A DNA stretch of 64,000 bases. Source: Muriicola sp. Z0-33. Lineage in GTDB: Bacteria > Bacteroidota > Bacteroidia > Flavobacteriales > Flavobacteriaceae. Below the pieces are notes generated by a model. It was not told where the DNA came from. It did not search any database and saw only the letters and a list, made by a program, of their open reading frames with translations. The DNA lies in the NCBI RefSeq assembly GCF_026126425.1, contig NZ_JAFMPW010000003.1, positions 62,001 through 126,000 of the forward strand, in the 5' to 3' direction. A program made the position numbers and the translations under genes. Positions 8,804 through 15,941 of the stretch are shown here, one piece after another. The first letter of the stretch is position 1. Every line of letters starts with the position of its first letter.

Positions 8804-9892
8804 TCAGAATACCACGCTATAAAGTTCAATGGCCTCAGTTTTGCCTCTAAGAGTCATCTCTCCAATCTTTTCAAACGAAATTGGATCTTCCTTCTGTAAT
8901 TCGCGGAGTAACTTTCCTGATATCAGCGCCATTGCGTTGTGGGCATTACATTCTGATTGTATACGGGCGGTGGTATTAAGTACATCTCCGGTATAGATGA
9001 TCTCCTTTTTAATAATGCCAATTTCGCCCGTAGTTACTTCCCCTATATGATAGCCAGCCTTAAATTGGGGTATATGGCCAAAATGCTCCATGTAGTAAGC
9101 GCTTCGTTTGGCTATGGCCTCCTGAATTTTTGAAAAACAACGTATACAATTGTTCTGATAGACCCCCTCATCAAGGGGCCAGGAAATCACAATTTCATCA
9201 CCCACATATTGATAGATCTGTCCGAGGGTTTCCAAAATAGCAGATGTCATGTCTGCGTAATACGCTCTTAACAGTACAAAATACCGCTCATGCCCAAGAT
9301 TTTCGGCAATGGTTGTAGATGACTTCATATCAAGAAACATAAAAATGCGGGTTTCTTCTTTTGGCCTGTGGTATTTCCCCAGAAGGAAATTCAGCAATAC
9401 CCCATCTCCAAGATGCTGGCTAATTTCTGAGATAAAAAGTGCCATATATAAGGTGGCCCCTATGTAAAGAATCACACTCCAGAAAGCAAAATTTGTAATA
9501 AACCGGTTTAAATCGGCCAGGGCCTTTGACCAATCTCCACCACTAAAATTTATAAAACTATTGAAAGTACTGATTACGATAAGAAAAATGATAACGAAAG
9601 AGAGGTAAAAAAAGGTTTTAAAGGTAATCTTTACCCACAGTTTCATTTTTATGAAACGCTTTCTTAACCATAAGATCTCAATGGCTCCCTGAAGTAACCC
9701 AAAAATGATGCAAGCAATTAGTGTCAATTTCAGGTTGTTAGAGAAATTATAAGGATTCTGTGTAGAGGGATAATAGTCCAGCGAACCAAGCAGTCCGTAT
9801 TCCAGCAGTGAGTATATCAAAGCAGCCAGGAACCATATAATTGGAATAGGAAGAATCTGTTTAATATACCGTTTGTACCTGGGATGCAACAT
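8804..9892 (-). CDS. Membrane-bound class III adenylate/guanylate cyclase
   Basis: The product has 362 residues from the ATG at 9892; a GTG one codon earlier is possible. The N-terminal 165 residues hold about four hydrophobic segments. The C-terminal CHD domain carries the first metal-binding Asp in FLDMKSST, the second in YVGDEIVI, and the transition-state Asn/Arg stretch TGDVLNTTARIQ, so it looks catalytically complete. It should make cAMP or cGMP, and I cannot decide which. It stands alone, with an 18-base palindrome touching its start codon. A cyclic-nucleotide regulator of the Crp family would be the natural receiver, and two Crp/Fnr-like sites lie within 8 kb, but no such regulator is encoded in the window. 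Confidence 0.9.
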   Translation of the reverse strand: MLHPRYKRYIKQILPIPIIWFLAALIYSLLEYGLLGSLDYYPSTQNPYNFSNNLKLTLIACIIFGLLQGAIEILWLRKRFIKMKLWVKITFKTFFYLSFVIIFLIVISTFNSFINFSGGDWSKALADLNRFITNFAFWSVILYIGATLYMALFISEISQHLGDGVLLNFLLGKYHRPKEETRIFMFLDMKSSTTIAENLGHERYFVLLRAYYADMTSAILETLGQIYQYVGDEIVISWPLDEGVYQNNCIRCFSKIQEAIAKRSAYYMEHFGHIPQFKAGYHIGEVTTGEIGIIKKEIIYTGDVLNTTARIQSECNAHNAMALISGKLLRELQKEDPISFEKIGEMTLRGKTEAIELYSVVF

Positions 9893-9893
9893 C

Positions 9894-9911
9894 ACCTTAT
9901 AAATATAAGGT
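9894..9911. promoter_or_regulatory. 18-base palindrome at the cyclase start codon
   Basis: ACCTTATAAATATAAGGT has seven-base perfect arms around AAAT. It ends one base before the cyclase ATG (9892), so it could be an operator or an RNA hairpin hiding the start region. Confidence 0.5.
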
Positions 9912-10129
9912 AATAATACCTTCCTAAACTCCGCTGCACAAAAAGTTGAACAACCCTACCCCTTTCCTACTGTTTTGTATCAAATCATGGAATAAATTGG
10001 GTGCAAAAGATACATTGAAACGTCATTAAAACGACAGAATTTGAAAAAAGTAGTCATTTATTCGAAAAAAAATAAAAAATAACAATTTACATTAAAATAC
10101 TGTTTATCAATTACTTAAAGAAATTTTCA

Positions 10130-10198
10130 TTAACAAAATGTGTTAAATATTCCATAAAATGGTACCTTTTTATACATAGTACTGTAACAAAAGTGTTA
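10130..10198. promoter_or_regulatory. Two related inverted repeats upstream of the small-protein array
   Basis: TTAACA-AAATG-TGTTAA at 10130-10146 and TAACA-AAAG-TGTTA at 10185-10198 are near-copies of each other (TAACAAAATGTGTTAA and TAACAAAAGTGTTAA). Their centres are about 54 bases apart, roughly five helical turns. They look like paired operator sites for a dimeric regulator; the regulator is unknown. Confidence 0.45.
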
Positions 10199-10255
10199 AC
10201 TCCTCGTCTATTAGATGTAAGCAAAATTAAAAACAACAAAAAATATATAGAAATT

Positions 10256-10369
10256 ATGAAAGCAACATCTAATAGAACAGCAACAGAATCTAGAACAGGA
10301 CAATACTTTTCTACTTTCAGTGGAACCAAAAGAACACAATGGGCACAATTTAGAAACTATACCCGTTAA
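10256..10369 (+). CDS. Small basic protein, array member 1 (37 residues)
   Basis: ATG to TAA encodes 37 residues, beginning MKATSNRTATESRTGQYF and ending WAQFRNYTR. It is strongly basic (seven Lys/Arg against one Glu), has no Cys, no signal peptide and no membrane segment, and has an aromatic-rich second half. It is the first of three tandem paralogues 148-153 bases apart start to start. About two thirds of positions are identical in all three, and many differences fall in wobble positions, which argues for real coding sequence. I recognise no family. The charge and aromatics would fit nucleic-acid or ribosome binding, but that is a guess. Confidence 0.8.
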   Translation: MKATSNRTATESRTGQYFSTFSGTKRTQWAQFRNYTR

Positions 10370-10408
10370 TTAGAATAAAACATTTCAACAACTATAAAAT
10401 AATATATC

Positions 10409-10522
10409 ATGAAAGCAACCAACAACAGAACAGCAACAGAATCTAGAACAGGACACTACTTTTCTTCTTTTAGTGGAACCAAAAGAACACTTTGGGCCCA
10501 GTACAGAAATTACAACCGTTAA
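10409..10522 (+). CDS. Small basic protein, array member 2 (37 residues)
   Basis: This is a paralogue of member 1 with exactly the same length, ending WAQYRNYNR. Against member 1 it differs at residues 5, 16, 20, 28, 32 and 36, mostly by conservative changes (Thr/Ser, Phe/Tyr), alongside about seven silent wobble changes. A 13-base block, ACAACTATAAAAT, lies just before the start and recurs before member 3, so the duplicated unit includes its leader. There is no Shine-Dalgarno, as usual for Bacteroidota. Function unknown. Confidence 0.8.
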   Translation: MKATNNRTATESRTGHYFSSFSGTKRTLWAQYRNYNR

Positions 10523-10556
10523 TAAAAAAGAACATTAACGACAACTATAAAATATT

Positions 10557-10670
10557 ATGAAAGCAACAATCAACAGAACAGCAACAGAATCTAAAACAGG
10601 CCAGTACTTTTCTACTTTCAGTGGATCAAAAAGAACATTATGGGCTCAATACAGAAACTATAACCGCTAA
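10557..10670 (+). CDS. Small basic protein, array member 3 (37 residues)
   Basis: This is the third copy, again 37 residues, beginning MKATINRTATESKTGQYF and ending WAQYRNYNR. It shares the invariant RTATES, TGxYFS, FSG, KRT and WAQ blocks with the other two. The changes are spread evenly rather than gathered in a variable core, unlike precursor peptides that are processed. It lies 34 bases after member 2 and precedes a diverged fourth copy and a terminator, so the array looks like one transcript. Function unknown. Confidence 0.8.
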   Translation: MKATINRTATESKTGQYFSTFSGSKRTLWAQYRNYNR

Positions 10671-10680
10671 TCACGGGGAT

Positions 10681-10713
10681 ACCAATTCATCAATCAGTTT
10701 ACCAATTCATCAA
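10681..10713 (+). repeat. 13-base direct repeat with 20-base period
   Basis: ACCAATTCATCAA occurs at 10681-10693 and again at 10701-10713, between members 3 and 4 of the array. The 20-base period is about two helical turns. Confidence 0.7.
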
Positions 10714-10716
10714 CCA

Positions 10717-10842
10717 TTGAACGAACAGATCACAGAAACAATCATCAATCAATCGCCCAGGACATCTGGAAGGTTCGCTTTCCTTTCAAAACTTAAGGAT
10801 AGTAAGAGAATTCATTGGGCAGTTTCGAAACAACACCTTTAA
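10717..10842 (+). CDS. Diverged fourth member of the small-protein array, start uncertain
   Basis: The frame ending at 10842 closes with RTSGRFAFLSKLKDSKRIHWAVSKQHL when read in two parts (RTSGRFAFLSKL, then KDSKRIHWAVSKQHL). It aligns with RTGQYFSTFSGSKRTLWAQYR of the other members: S, SKR and WA line up, and the DNA aligns at TTTC..CTTTCA..GGAT and ATTGGGC. No ATG exists in this frame. The TTG at 10717 would give 41 residues; a GTG at 10621 would overlap member 3. It is either a divergent functional member or a decaying copy. A strong terminator follows 29 bases later. Confidence 0.45.
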   Translation: MNEQITETIINQSPRTSGRFAFLSKLKDSKRIHWAVSKQHL

Positions 10843-10871
10843 TAAACATACTTTTTTTTGGATTAGTCAAT

Positions 10872-10907
10872 GGGACAGACCTTCATCACGTCTGTCCCTT
10901 TTTTTAT
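10872..10907 (+). terminator. Strong Rho-independent terminator closing the array
   Basis: Nine perfect base pairs (GGGACAGAC 10872-10880 with GTCTGTCCC 10890-10898) surround a nine-base loop, followed by nine T residues (10899-10907). Confidence 0.92.
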
Positions 10908-11208
10908 TTATACATGTTTTAATTGATAAAAGCATTGGGATAGAATACTCTAGACTTTTTTATGGCATATTCATCATATCCTTCTATATGTCAATGTTTG
11001 AGGATTGGTTATAACTCCAAATCGGTTTTCATCACTGCCTTTAAGAAAATTACCTCTCAGACACCTTCTGCGTTTATAGATTCGTAACCAGCTGATAATC
11101 AATTATATTTACACGTACGGATAAGGACGAACATCGTACCTACAGGGAGATTCTTTGTACGATATGCTGTGTGCATAGATTTGTATCATAATTAAAAAAC
11201 GGACAGTT
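10908..11208. other. Intergenic region with a promoter and an inverted repeat
   Basis: About 300 bases have no gene. The left two thirds show nothing I can name. The right part holds the inverted repeat ATCGTAC/GTACGAT (11133-11139 and 11157-11163) and a good Bacteroidota promoter (11154-11183). Confidence 0.5.
11154..11183 (+). promoter_or_regulatory. Promoter TTTG-N18-TAGATTTG before the acyltransferase relic
   Basis: A -33 TTTG (11154-11157) and a -7 TAGATTTG (11176-11183) are separated by 18 bases and lie 25 bases before the ATG at 11209. One arm of the inverted repeat ATCGTAC/GTACGAT starts at the last base of the -33 element, so it may be an operator. Confidence 0.6.
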
Positions 11209-11591
11209 ATGAAACAGCAAAAGCAGCGCGGGAAAGGGAGAAAATATTTTATAGCCTGGTTGCGCATTGGGCTTATTATTCGTGTCTTCTTTTTTCAATT
11301 GGGGATGATTTTCCTGCCAGAAAAATGCTCAACAAGGCTATTTACCCTTTCTACCTATTGCACCAACCCGTATTAATAGTAGTGGGTTATTTCGTCCTGC
11401 AATGGGAAGTATCCCATGCATTACAGGCATTCTTAATTACTACCTTATCGCTAATAGTAATAATAGTTTGCTATTGGCTGGTAGTCAGGAGATTTAATTT
11501 GCTTAGGCTGGTAATGGGAATGAAACCAAAGGTGAAAAAGGAATTTACTACCTTAGTTACCCTTGTGAAATCTCCCGTTTTTGATAAATAA
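11209..11591 (+). pseudogene. Acyltransferase family 3 relic with its middle deleted
   Basis: Frame 1 from the ATG at 11209 reads RGKGRKYFIAWLRIGLIIRV and then FFFQLGMIFLP, the N-terminal opening of acyltransferase-3 (OafA/OpgC-like) membrane proteins (RxYxxDWLRxxA...FHxGMFF). From about 11325 a different frame reads LNKAIYPFYLLHQPVLIVVG and a last membrane segment, the family's C-terminal end. The 300 or so residues normally between are missing and the ends are out of frame, so this is an internal deletion relic. The promoter is intact, and transcription could continue into the DUF6090 gene 23 bases downstream. Confidence 0.8.
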
Positions 11592-11614
11592 CTCATAATT
11601 GACAGGGATCTGAA

Positions 11615-12322
11615 ATGAAGCTCTTTAGGAACTTAAGGCAAAGCCTGATTAAAGAAGGTAATCTAAAAAGATACCTTCTTTACGCTCTTGGCGAAATATT
11701 GCTGGTGATGATTGGGATTAGTCTTGCATTTCAGGTAGACAACTGGAACGAGGACAGGATTAAGAGAAACGCAGAAATACAGTATTACGAAAATATTCGT
11801 GTGCAAATTACAGACGATAAAGAGTTAATTCTGGAAATGGTAGAATTTAACAATGACTTCAAGGCGCAATTTAGTTATGCCAATACATTGATTGAAACCA
11901 ACAATCGTGATCATATGGACAGCCTGGGATCAATTGTGCGCAACCTTACTCAATACTCCGATTTTGACCGCCAGGGAAATATTTATGAAACCATGGTGAA
12001 TAGCGGGCAAATAAAACTCCTGCGTAACCAGGAGATAATTGACAGGATCCGCACTTTGGAAGAAAAATATTTATATATCAACCGAATGGAAAACATCCAT
12101 TATGATGCCATGATATCCCATACAATTACTTCTATTACTCCTATTCTGAAATTTTCTGACGCCTCTGTACAACGGCCAGAATTACTCTTCCATTACGAGT
12201 TCCAGAACCTGTTACTTTCACTGGTCCATATTATGAATGAAAAGGATAAGGTATATCATCAGGCTATAGCAGAAATAGACAGGATCAACGCCTTGATAAA
12301 TGATGAGCTCAATACTAATTAA
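11615..12322 (+). CDS. DUF6090 family membrane-anchored protein
   Basis: The product has 235 residues. The N-terminus is the characteristic block of this Bacteroidota family: a basic FRNLRQSLIKEGNLKRYLLY, then one hydrophobic helix (ALGEILLVMIGISLAFQVDN) followed by NWNE. The remaining 180 residues are helical, acidic and probably face the periplasm. The family often occurs in tandem paralogues but only one is here. It lies directly after the acyltransferase relic and may depend on that gene's promoter. Molecular function is unknown. Confidence 0.85.
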   Translation: MKLFRNLRQSLIKEGNLKRYLLYALGEILLVMIGISLAFQVDNWNEDRIKRNAEIQYYENIRVQITDDKELILEMVEFNNDFKAQFSYANTLIETNNRDHMDSLGSIVRNLTQYSDFDRQGNIYETMVNSGQIKLLRNQEIIDRIRTLEEKYLYINRMENIHYDAMISHTITSITPILKFSDASVQRPELLFHYEFQNLLLSLVHIMNEKDKVYHQAIAEIDRINALINDELNTN

Positions 12323-12439
12323 TTTACTTGCTACTAGTAATAATCTGATCAACAAACCTTAACTTAAACCCAGAAAACTAAGCTTGTGCCGCTTGTCTGA
12401 TTTTATAGGAATTCGGATGCAAAATGGATGATTTAAAAA

Positions 12440-13648
12440 ATGAATGCCCACTTTTTTACTTACCGGCAAACCGCTAGAAATATAGCTGCTTATCTCATCC
12501 TGGCTTTCCTTTTAGTTCACTGTGCAGATCATAAGCCAGCTAAAAAGCCTGCATTAAAAAAGACCAAAGTACTTGCAACAGTTGCTGCCCTCCCAAAACA
12601 AATAAAAGCTCCGGAGGATAACCCCAGCTCAGCTGATAAGATTGCCCTGGGAAGACTACTTTTCTTTGATCCCATACTTTCTGGAAATAAAGATGTCGCC
12701 TGTGCAAGTTGCCATCACCCGTCTAATGGCTATGCCGAATTTTTAGATCTCTCCATGGGGCCCAATGCCAAAGGATTTGGAAGCAAACGAAAATTTAACA
12801 CGCCTAATGATATCCCCTTTGTAAAAAGAAATGCCCAAACAATTATTAATACCGCATTTAATGGGATGGACGCACGTGGCAGATACAATCCTCAACTGGC
12901 CACTATGTTTTGGGACGATAGAGCTAAAAGTCTCGAAAAACAGGCTTTAGAACCTATTAAAGCTTTTGAAGAAATGCGCGGCCATGGCTTTGCAGAGGAA
13001 GAAATACTTTCTGTTATAATGGACAGGTTAAAGAAGATTTCAGAATATCAACAATTATTTACTGCGGCGTTTCCAAGCGCAGATCCTGTGACTATCGAAA
13101 ATATGGGCAAGGCAATAGCGGCTTTCGAAAGGAGTATCATAACCAATAATTCAAGATTTGATCGGTATATGCGGGGAGAGTCAGATGCTATTCTCATTTC
13201 TGAAAAAGAAGGTCTGGCATTATTCAAGAAAGTAGGTTGTATAAACTGCCATAACGGGCCCATGTTCTCCGATTACAAAATGCATGTTATAGGAGTCCCC
13301 GAAAACAGCAAATTACCAGAAATAGATAAGGGATTTCAAGACACTTTCGCCTTCAGAACCCCATCGCTAAGAAATTTAAGGTTTACAGCACCCTATATGC
13401 ACAATGGAAGTTTCAACACTTTAGAACGGGTGCTGGAATTCTATGAGGATATTGCGAATAATAAATCAAGAAATCCAAACGTACCGTCAGAGCAATTTGA
13501 TCCTTTAATCCGGGAGTTAGAACTAAGTGTAAAAGAAATGTCTCTGATAATTTCGTTTCTCAACACCCTGAATGATGACAACTTTAATAAGGATATCCCC
13601 CAAAAAGTCCCCAGTGGATTACCCGTAGGTGGAAACATACAATTATAA
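12440..13648 (+). CDS. Di-haem cytochrome c peroxidase, lipoprotein
   Basis: The product has 402 residues. The signal ends in a lipobox-like LLVHC (Cys28), suggesting a lipid anchor. Two haem motifs, CASCH (88-92) and CINCH (267-271), match the two domains of MauG/CcpA bacterial cytochrome c peroxidases. The stretch FRTPSLRNLRFTAPYMHNGSF is typical of the second domain; read it as FRTPSLRNL and TAPYMHNGSF. It would reduce hydrogen peroxide in the periplasm with electrons from small c-type cytochromes, or act as a MauG-like oxidase. It converges on the ThuA-like gene. Confidence 0.93.
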   Translation: MNAHFFTYRQTARNIAAYLILAFLLVHCADHKPAKKPALKKTKVLATVAALPKQIKAPEDNPSSADKIALGRLLFFDPILSGNKDVACASCHHPSNGYAEFLDLSMGPNAKGFGSKRKFNTPNDIPFVKRNAQTIINTAFNGMDARGRYNPQLATMFWDDRAKSLEKQALEPIKAFEEMRGHGFAEEEILSVIMDRLKKISEYQQLFTAAFPSADPVTIENMGKAIAAFERSIITNNSRFDRYMRGESDAILISEKEGLALFKKVGCINCHNGPMFSDYKMHVIGVPENSKLPEIDKGFQDTFAFRTPSLRNLRFTAPYMHNGSFNTLERVLEFYEDIANNKSRNPNVPSEQFDPLIRELELSVKEMSLIISFLNTLNDDNFNKDIPQKVPSGLPVGGNIQL

Positions 13649-13656
13649 AGACAACG

Positions 13657-14589
13657 CTATCTCTTTGCTCCAATACCCGGCATCGGACTGTCATCGCATT
13701 TTAGATCGCCCACAACATATTGCATCCCATCAAGAATGAACTGTAATAAAGAAGCATTTTCAAGACTTTGGGCATTATGGGAGGTGGCCGTATAAAATAC
13801 CCTCCCCTTCCCGTACCTCTTAATCCAGGATACGTAATTTCTCTTATAATCAAGCGCTTTTCTCAAGCCCATAATTTTGTCTGTTTCTACATATAACAGC
13901 GGCCTGAAGTTATAATCGAAGTACGCATTTTTAAAAATATAGGGCTCGTCTATATGAGTAAACCCCTTGCCATCAAATGCCTGCACTAACCGATGCCTCG
14001 CATCTACTTCCTTTAAATTCATTTGTTGCTGTTGTGGATGGTAATCAAAACTGCCACCGGTCATCTTGCTAAATGCAAGTGAGTTATTTTGCACCACAAT
14101 CCCCCCGTGTAAAATCATAAGTCCACCCCCTTTGGAAACATAATCCATTAGATTCTTCTCATACTTTGTAGCTGCTATTGCAATCTGCTGCTTATTAAGA
14201 GAGGTATTATCCTGTAACAGGTCCTGGAACAAATTGCGATCAGGTGACCGTGGGTTAGGGTTATTGAGGATTATGGCATCAAATTCCTTAAGGCGCTTCT
14301 TTTCAAAATTGCCTATATCATACCCGATATGGATTTCAAAGGCATTAGATTTCTGTGCCAGAATTTTTAACATAGCAACATTATGGGGTATCACCCAATG
14401 ATAAAAGCCGGTTGCCTTCGAAAATACCAGCAACTTCTTCTTTTTTACTCCTTTTATACCAGGTTCTGAAGGCGCCAATTGCGCTATTTTATCCTTCCAT
14501 TCCTGGGTGACTTCAAAAGGAGCCAAATCCTGAGCTGTTATCCCGATGGTTACAAATAGGAACAGGCTAATAAATAAAGTATATCTCAT
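13657..14589 (-). CDS. Secreted ThuA-like domain protein
   Basis: The product has 310 residues with a Sec signal peptide ending near ITAQ (residue 20). The body is a ThuA/class-I glutamine-amidotransferase-like fold: KKLLVFSKATGFYHW opens it, a GGGLMILHGG strand sits mid-way, and YGKGRVFYTATSHN lies near the end, all standard in this family. ThuA-like proteins occur in trehalose-utilisation and 3-keto-glycoside pathways of Bacteroidota, beside Gfo/Idh/MocA oxidoreductases as here. It is divergent from the DUF6807 gene, with 124 bases between them for shared control. The exact substrate is unknown. Confidence 0.85.
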   Translation of the reverse strand: MRYTLFISLFLFVTIGITAQDLAPFEVTQEWKDKIAQLAPSEPGIKGVKKKKLLVFSKATGFYHWVIPHNVAMLKILAQKSNAFEIHIGYDIGNFEKKRLKEFDAIILNNPNPRSPDRNLFQDLLQDNTSLNKQQIAIAATKYEKNLMDYVSKGGGLMILHGGIVVQNNSLAFSKMTGGSFDYHPQQQQMNLKEVDARHRLVQAFDGKGFTHIDEPYIFKNAYFDYNFRPLLYVETDKIMGLRKALDYKRNYVSWIKRYGKGRVFYTATSHNAQSLENASLLQFILDGMQYVVGDLKCDDSPMPGIGAKR

Positions 14590-14713
14590 AATTAATTCTT
14601 TAGGCCTTTTGCCCGCATTTACACTTATTCCTTTTTATTGATTTCATAAAAAATATGAAGTGCCCATGAAAAGTAGCTTTTTTTAATTAAATTTCCTTCC
14701 CTAACCCTCATTT

Positions 14714-15925
14714 ATGATGCGTTTTCTTCTTTTTGGTATTATAATGGTCCTGATCTCCTGCAATCAAAAAGAGTCTTACCATTTTGAAATCGGAAATAGT
14801 GAAGGGCTCACAACTCCCGAGGCAGTTCGTATACATATGCCTGGTTTAAATCCCCGTGAAATGAGTTTGTATAATGGGGAAAGAAATGTGAATTTCCAAT
14901 ACGATGAACTCACTCAGGATCTGTGGTTTATACATCATCCCGAAAACCACCTTCAATACACCTTAAAACAGTTGTCGCTTACCGCCAAAAACACTGCAAT
15001 TTTAAAGGCAAAAAAGCACCAGGGCAATATGGAATTAGCTATCAACAACCAAGCTGTAGTCCAATACCGGTATGAAATGAGCTATCCGCCTGAAGGTATA
15101 GATTCTATTTATGGAAAATCGGGATATATCCACCCACTCATTACCCCCCGGGGAGATACTTTAACCCGAATACAGCCTCCAGACCACTGGCATCATTACG
15201 GTTTATGGGGCCCCTGGACACACACCCAGGTAAACGGGCAACGGGTAGATTTCTGGAACCTTGGTGAAGGGATGGGAACAGTACTTTTTAAAGAGTTTAA
15301 AAATGTGAATGCAGGAGCTGTTTTTGCATCCTTAACTGCTTCTCAGGAGCATATAGACTATAAAACAACAGAATCCCCAAATGTTGCATTAAATGAGGAA
15401 TTGCAAATTAAACTATGGAATTCGGATAATCCGGACAGATATGTATTGGACTATATTTCCAACTTCAGTTCTCCACTAAAAGAGGGGATCCTTTTCGAGG
15501 CCTATAGATATGGCGGCGGCATTGGTCTGCGATTTAATGAGCGTTGGAAAGCAGACAATTGCACTGTTTTGACTTCGGAAGGAAAAGACCGGCTCTCTGC
15601 CGATGGTAGTAACGCCAGATGGTGTATAGTCTCGGGAGCAGCTTCCTATGGGGGCACCAATGGAATTCTGTTTATGAGTCACCCTAACAATCGAATGCAT
15701 CCCGAACCCATGAGAATATGGCCTGTGGATGCCAATGGAGGGCGTGGAGATATGTTCTTCGAATTCTGTCCTATAAGACACCAGGAATGGAAAATTGAAC
15801 CAGATAAAAACTACCAATTGCAATACAGAATGGTCGTCTTTGAAGGAGAATTAAATGCCGATGAAGCAGAAGCCTATTGGCAGGCCTTTGCCCAACCACC
15901 TACAATCAGCCTAATAGAGAATTAA
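14714..15925 (+). CDS. DUF6807 (PmoA-like) family lipoprotein
   Basis: The product has 403 residues. The N-terminus MMRFLLFGIIMVLISC is a lipoprotein signal with Cys16. The conserved stretch PPDHWHHYGLWGPWTH near 156-171 and the following DFWNLGEG are the family hallmark; the clustered histidines look like an active site or metal site. A second conserved block, GILFMSHPNNRMHPEP, lies near 315. The family is widespread in Bacteroidota and Planctomycetota sugar-catabolic clusters, often next to Gfo/Idh/MocA genes, and was once annotated as methane oxygenase PmoA without good cause. The next gene starts 16 bases downstream, so they are probably cotranscribed. Confidence 0.82.
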   Translation: MMRFLLFGIIMVLISCNQKESYHFEIGNSEGLTTPEAVRIHMPGLNPREMSLYNGERNVNFQYDELTQDLWFIHHPENHLQYTLKQLSLTAKNTAILKAKKHQGNMELAINNQAVVQYRYEMSYPPEGIDSIYGKSGYIHPLITPRGDTLTRIQPPDHWHHYGLWGPWTHTQVNGQRVDFWNLGEGMGTVLFKEFKNVNAGAVFASLTASQEHIDYKTTESPNVALNEELQIKLWNSDNPDRYVLDYISNFSSPLKEGILFEAYRYGGGIGLRFNERWKADNCTVLTSEGKDRLSADGSNARWCIVSGAASYGGTNGILFMSHPNNRMHPEPMRIWPVDANGGRGDMFFEFCPIRHQEWKIEPDKNYQLQYRMVVFEGELNADEAEAYWQAFAQPPTISLIEN

Positions 15926-15941
15926 TAACAATATACACATC

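Larger units (their letters stand above)
9893..10255. other. AT-rich intergenic region before the small-protein array
   Basis: This stretch of 363 bases has no supported gene. It contains the cyclase palindrome (9894-9911) and two related inverted repeats (10130-10146 and 10185-10198). A TACCTTTT at 10163-10170 is one base off the -7 consensus and could start the array transcript with a leader of about 80 bases, but it has no clear -33 partner. Confidence 0.5.

Noticed and set aside
10111-10329. Minus-strand frame of 72 codons overlapping array member 1
   Set aside because: It is antisense to a conserved tandem gene and is not repeated at members 2 and 3.
10256-10670. Small array proteins as ribosomal peptide (RiPP) or bacteriocin precursors
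   Set aside because: No Cys/Ser/Thr-rich variable core, no leader/core split, no GG cleavage site, and no modifying or export enzyme adjacent; changes are spread evenly.
10256-10842. Array as a type I toxin-antitoxin locus
   Set aside because: The peptides are hydrophilic and basic rather than hydrophobic, and no convincing antisense promoter is visible.
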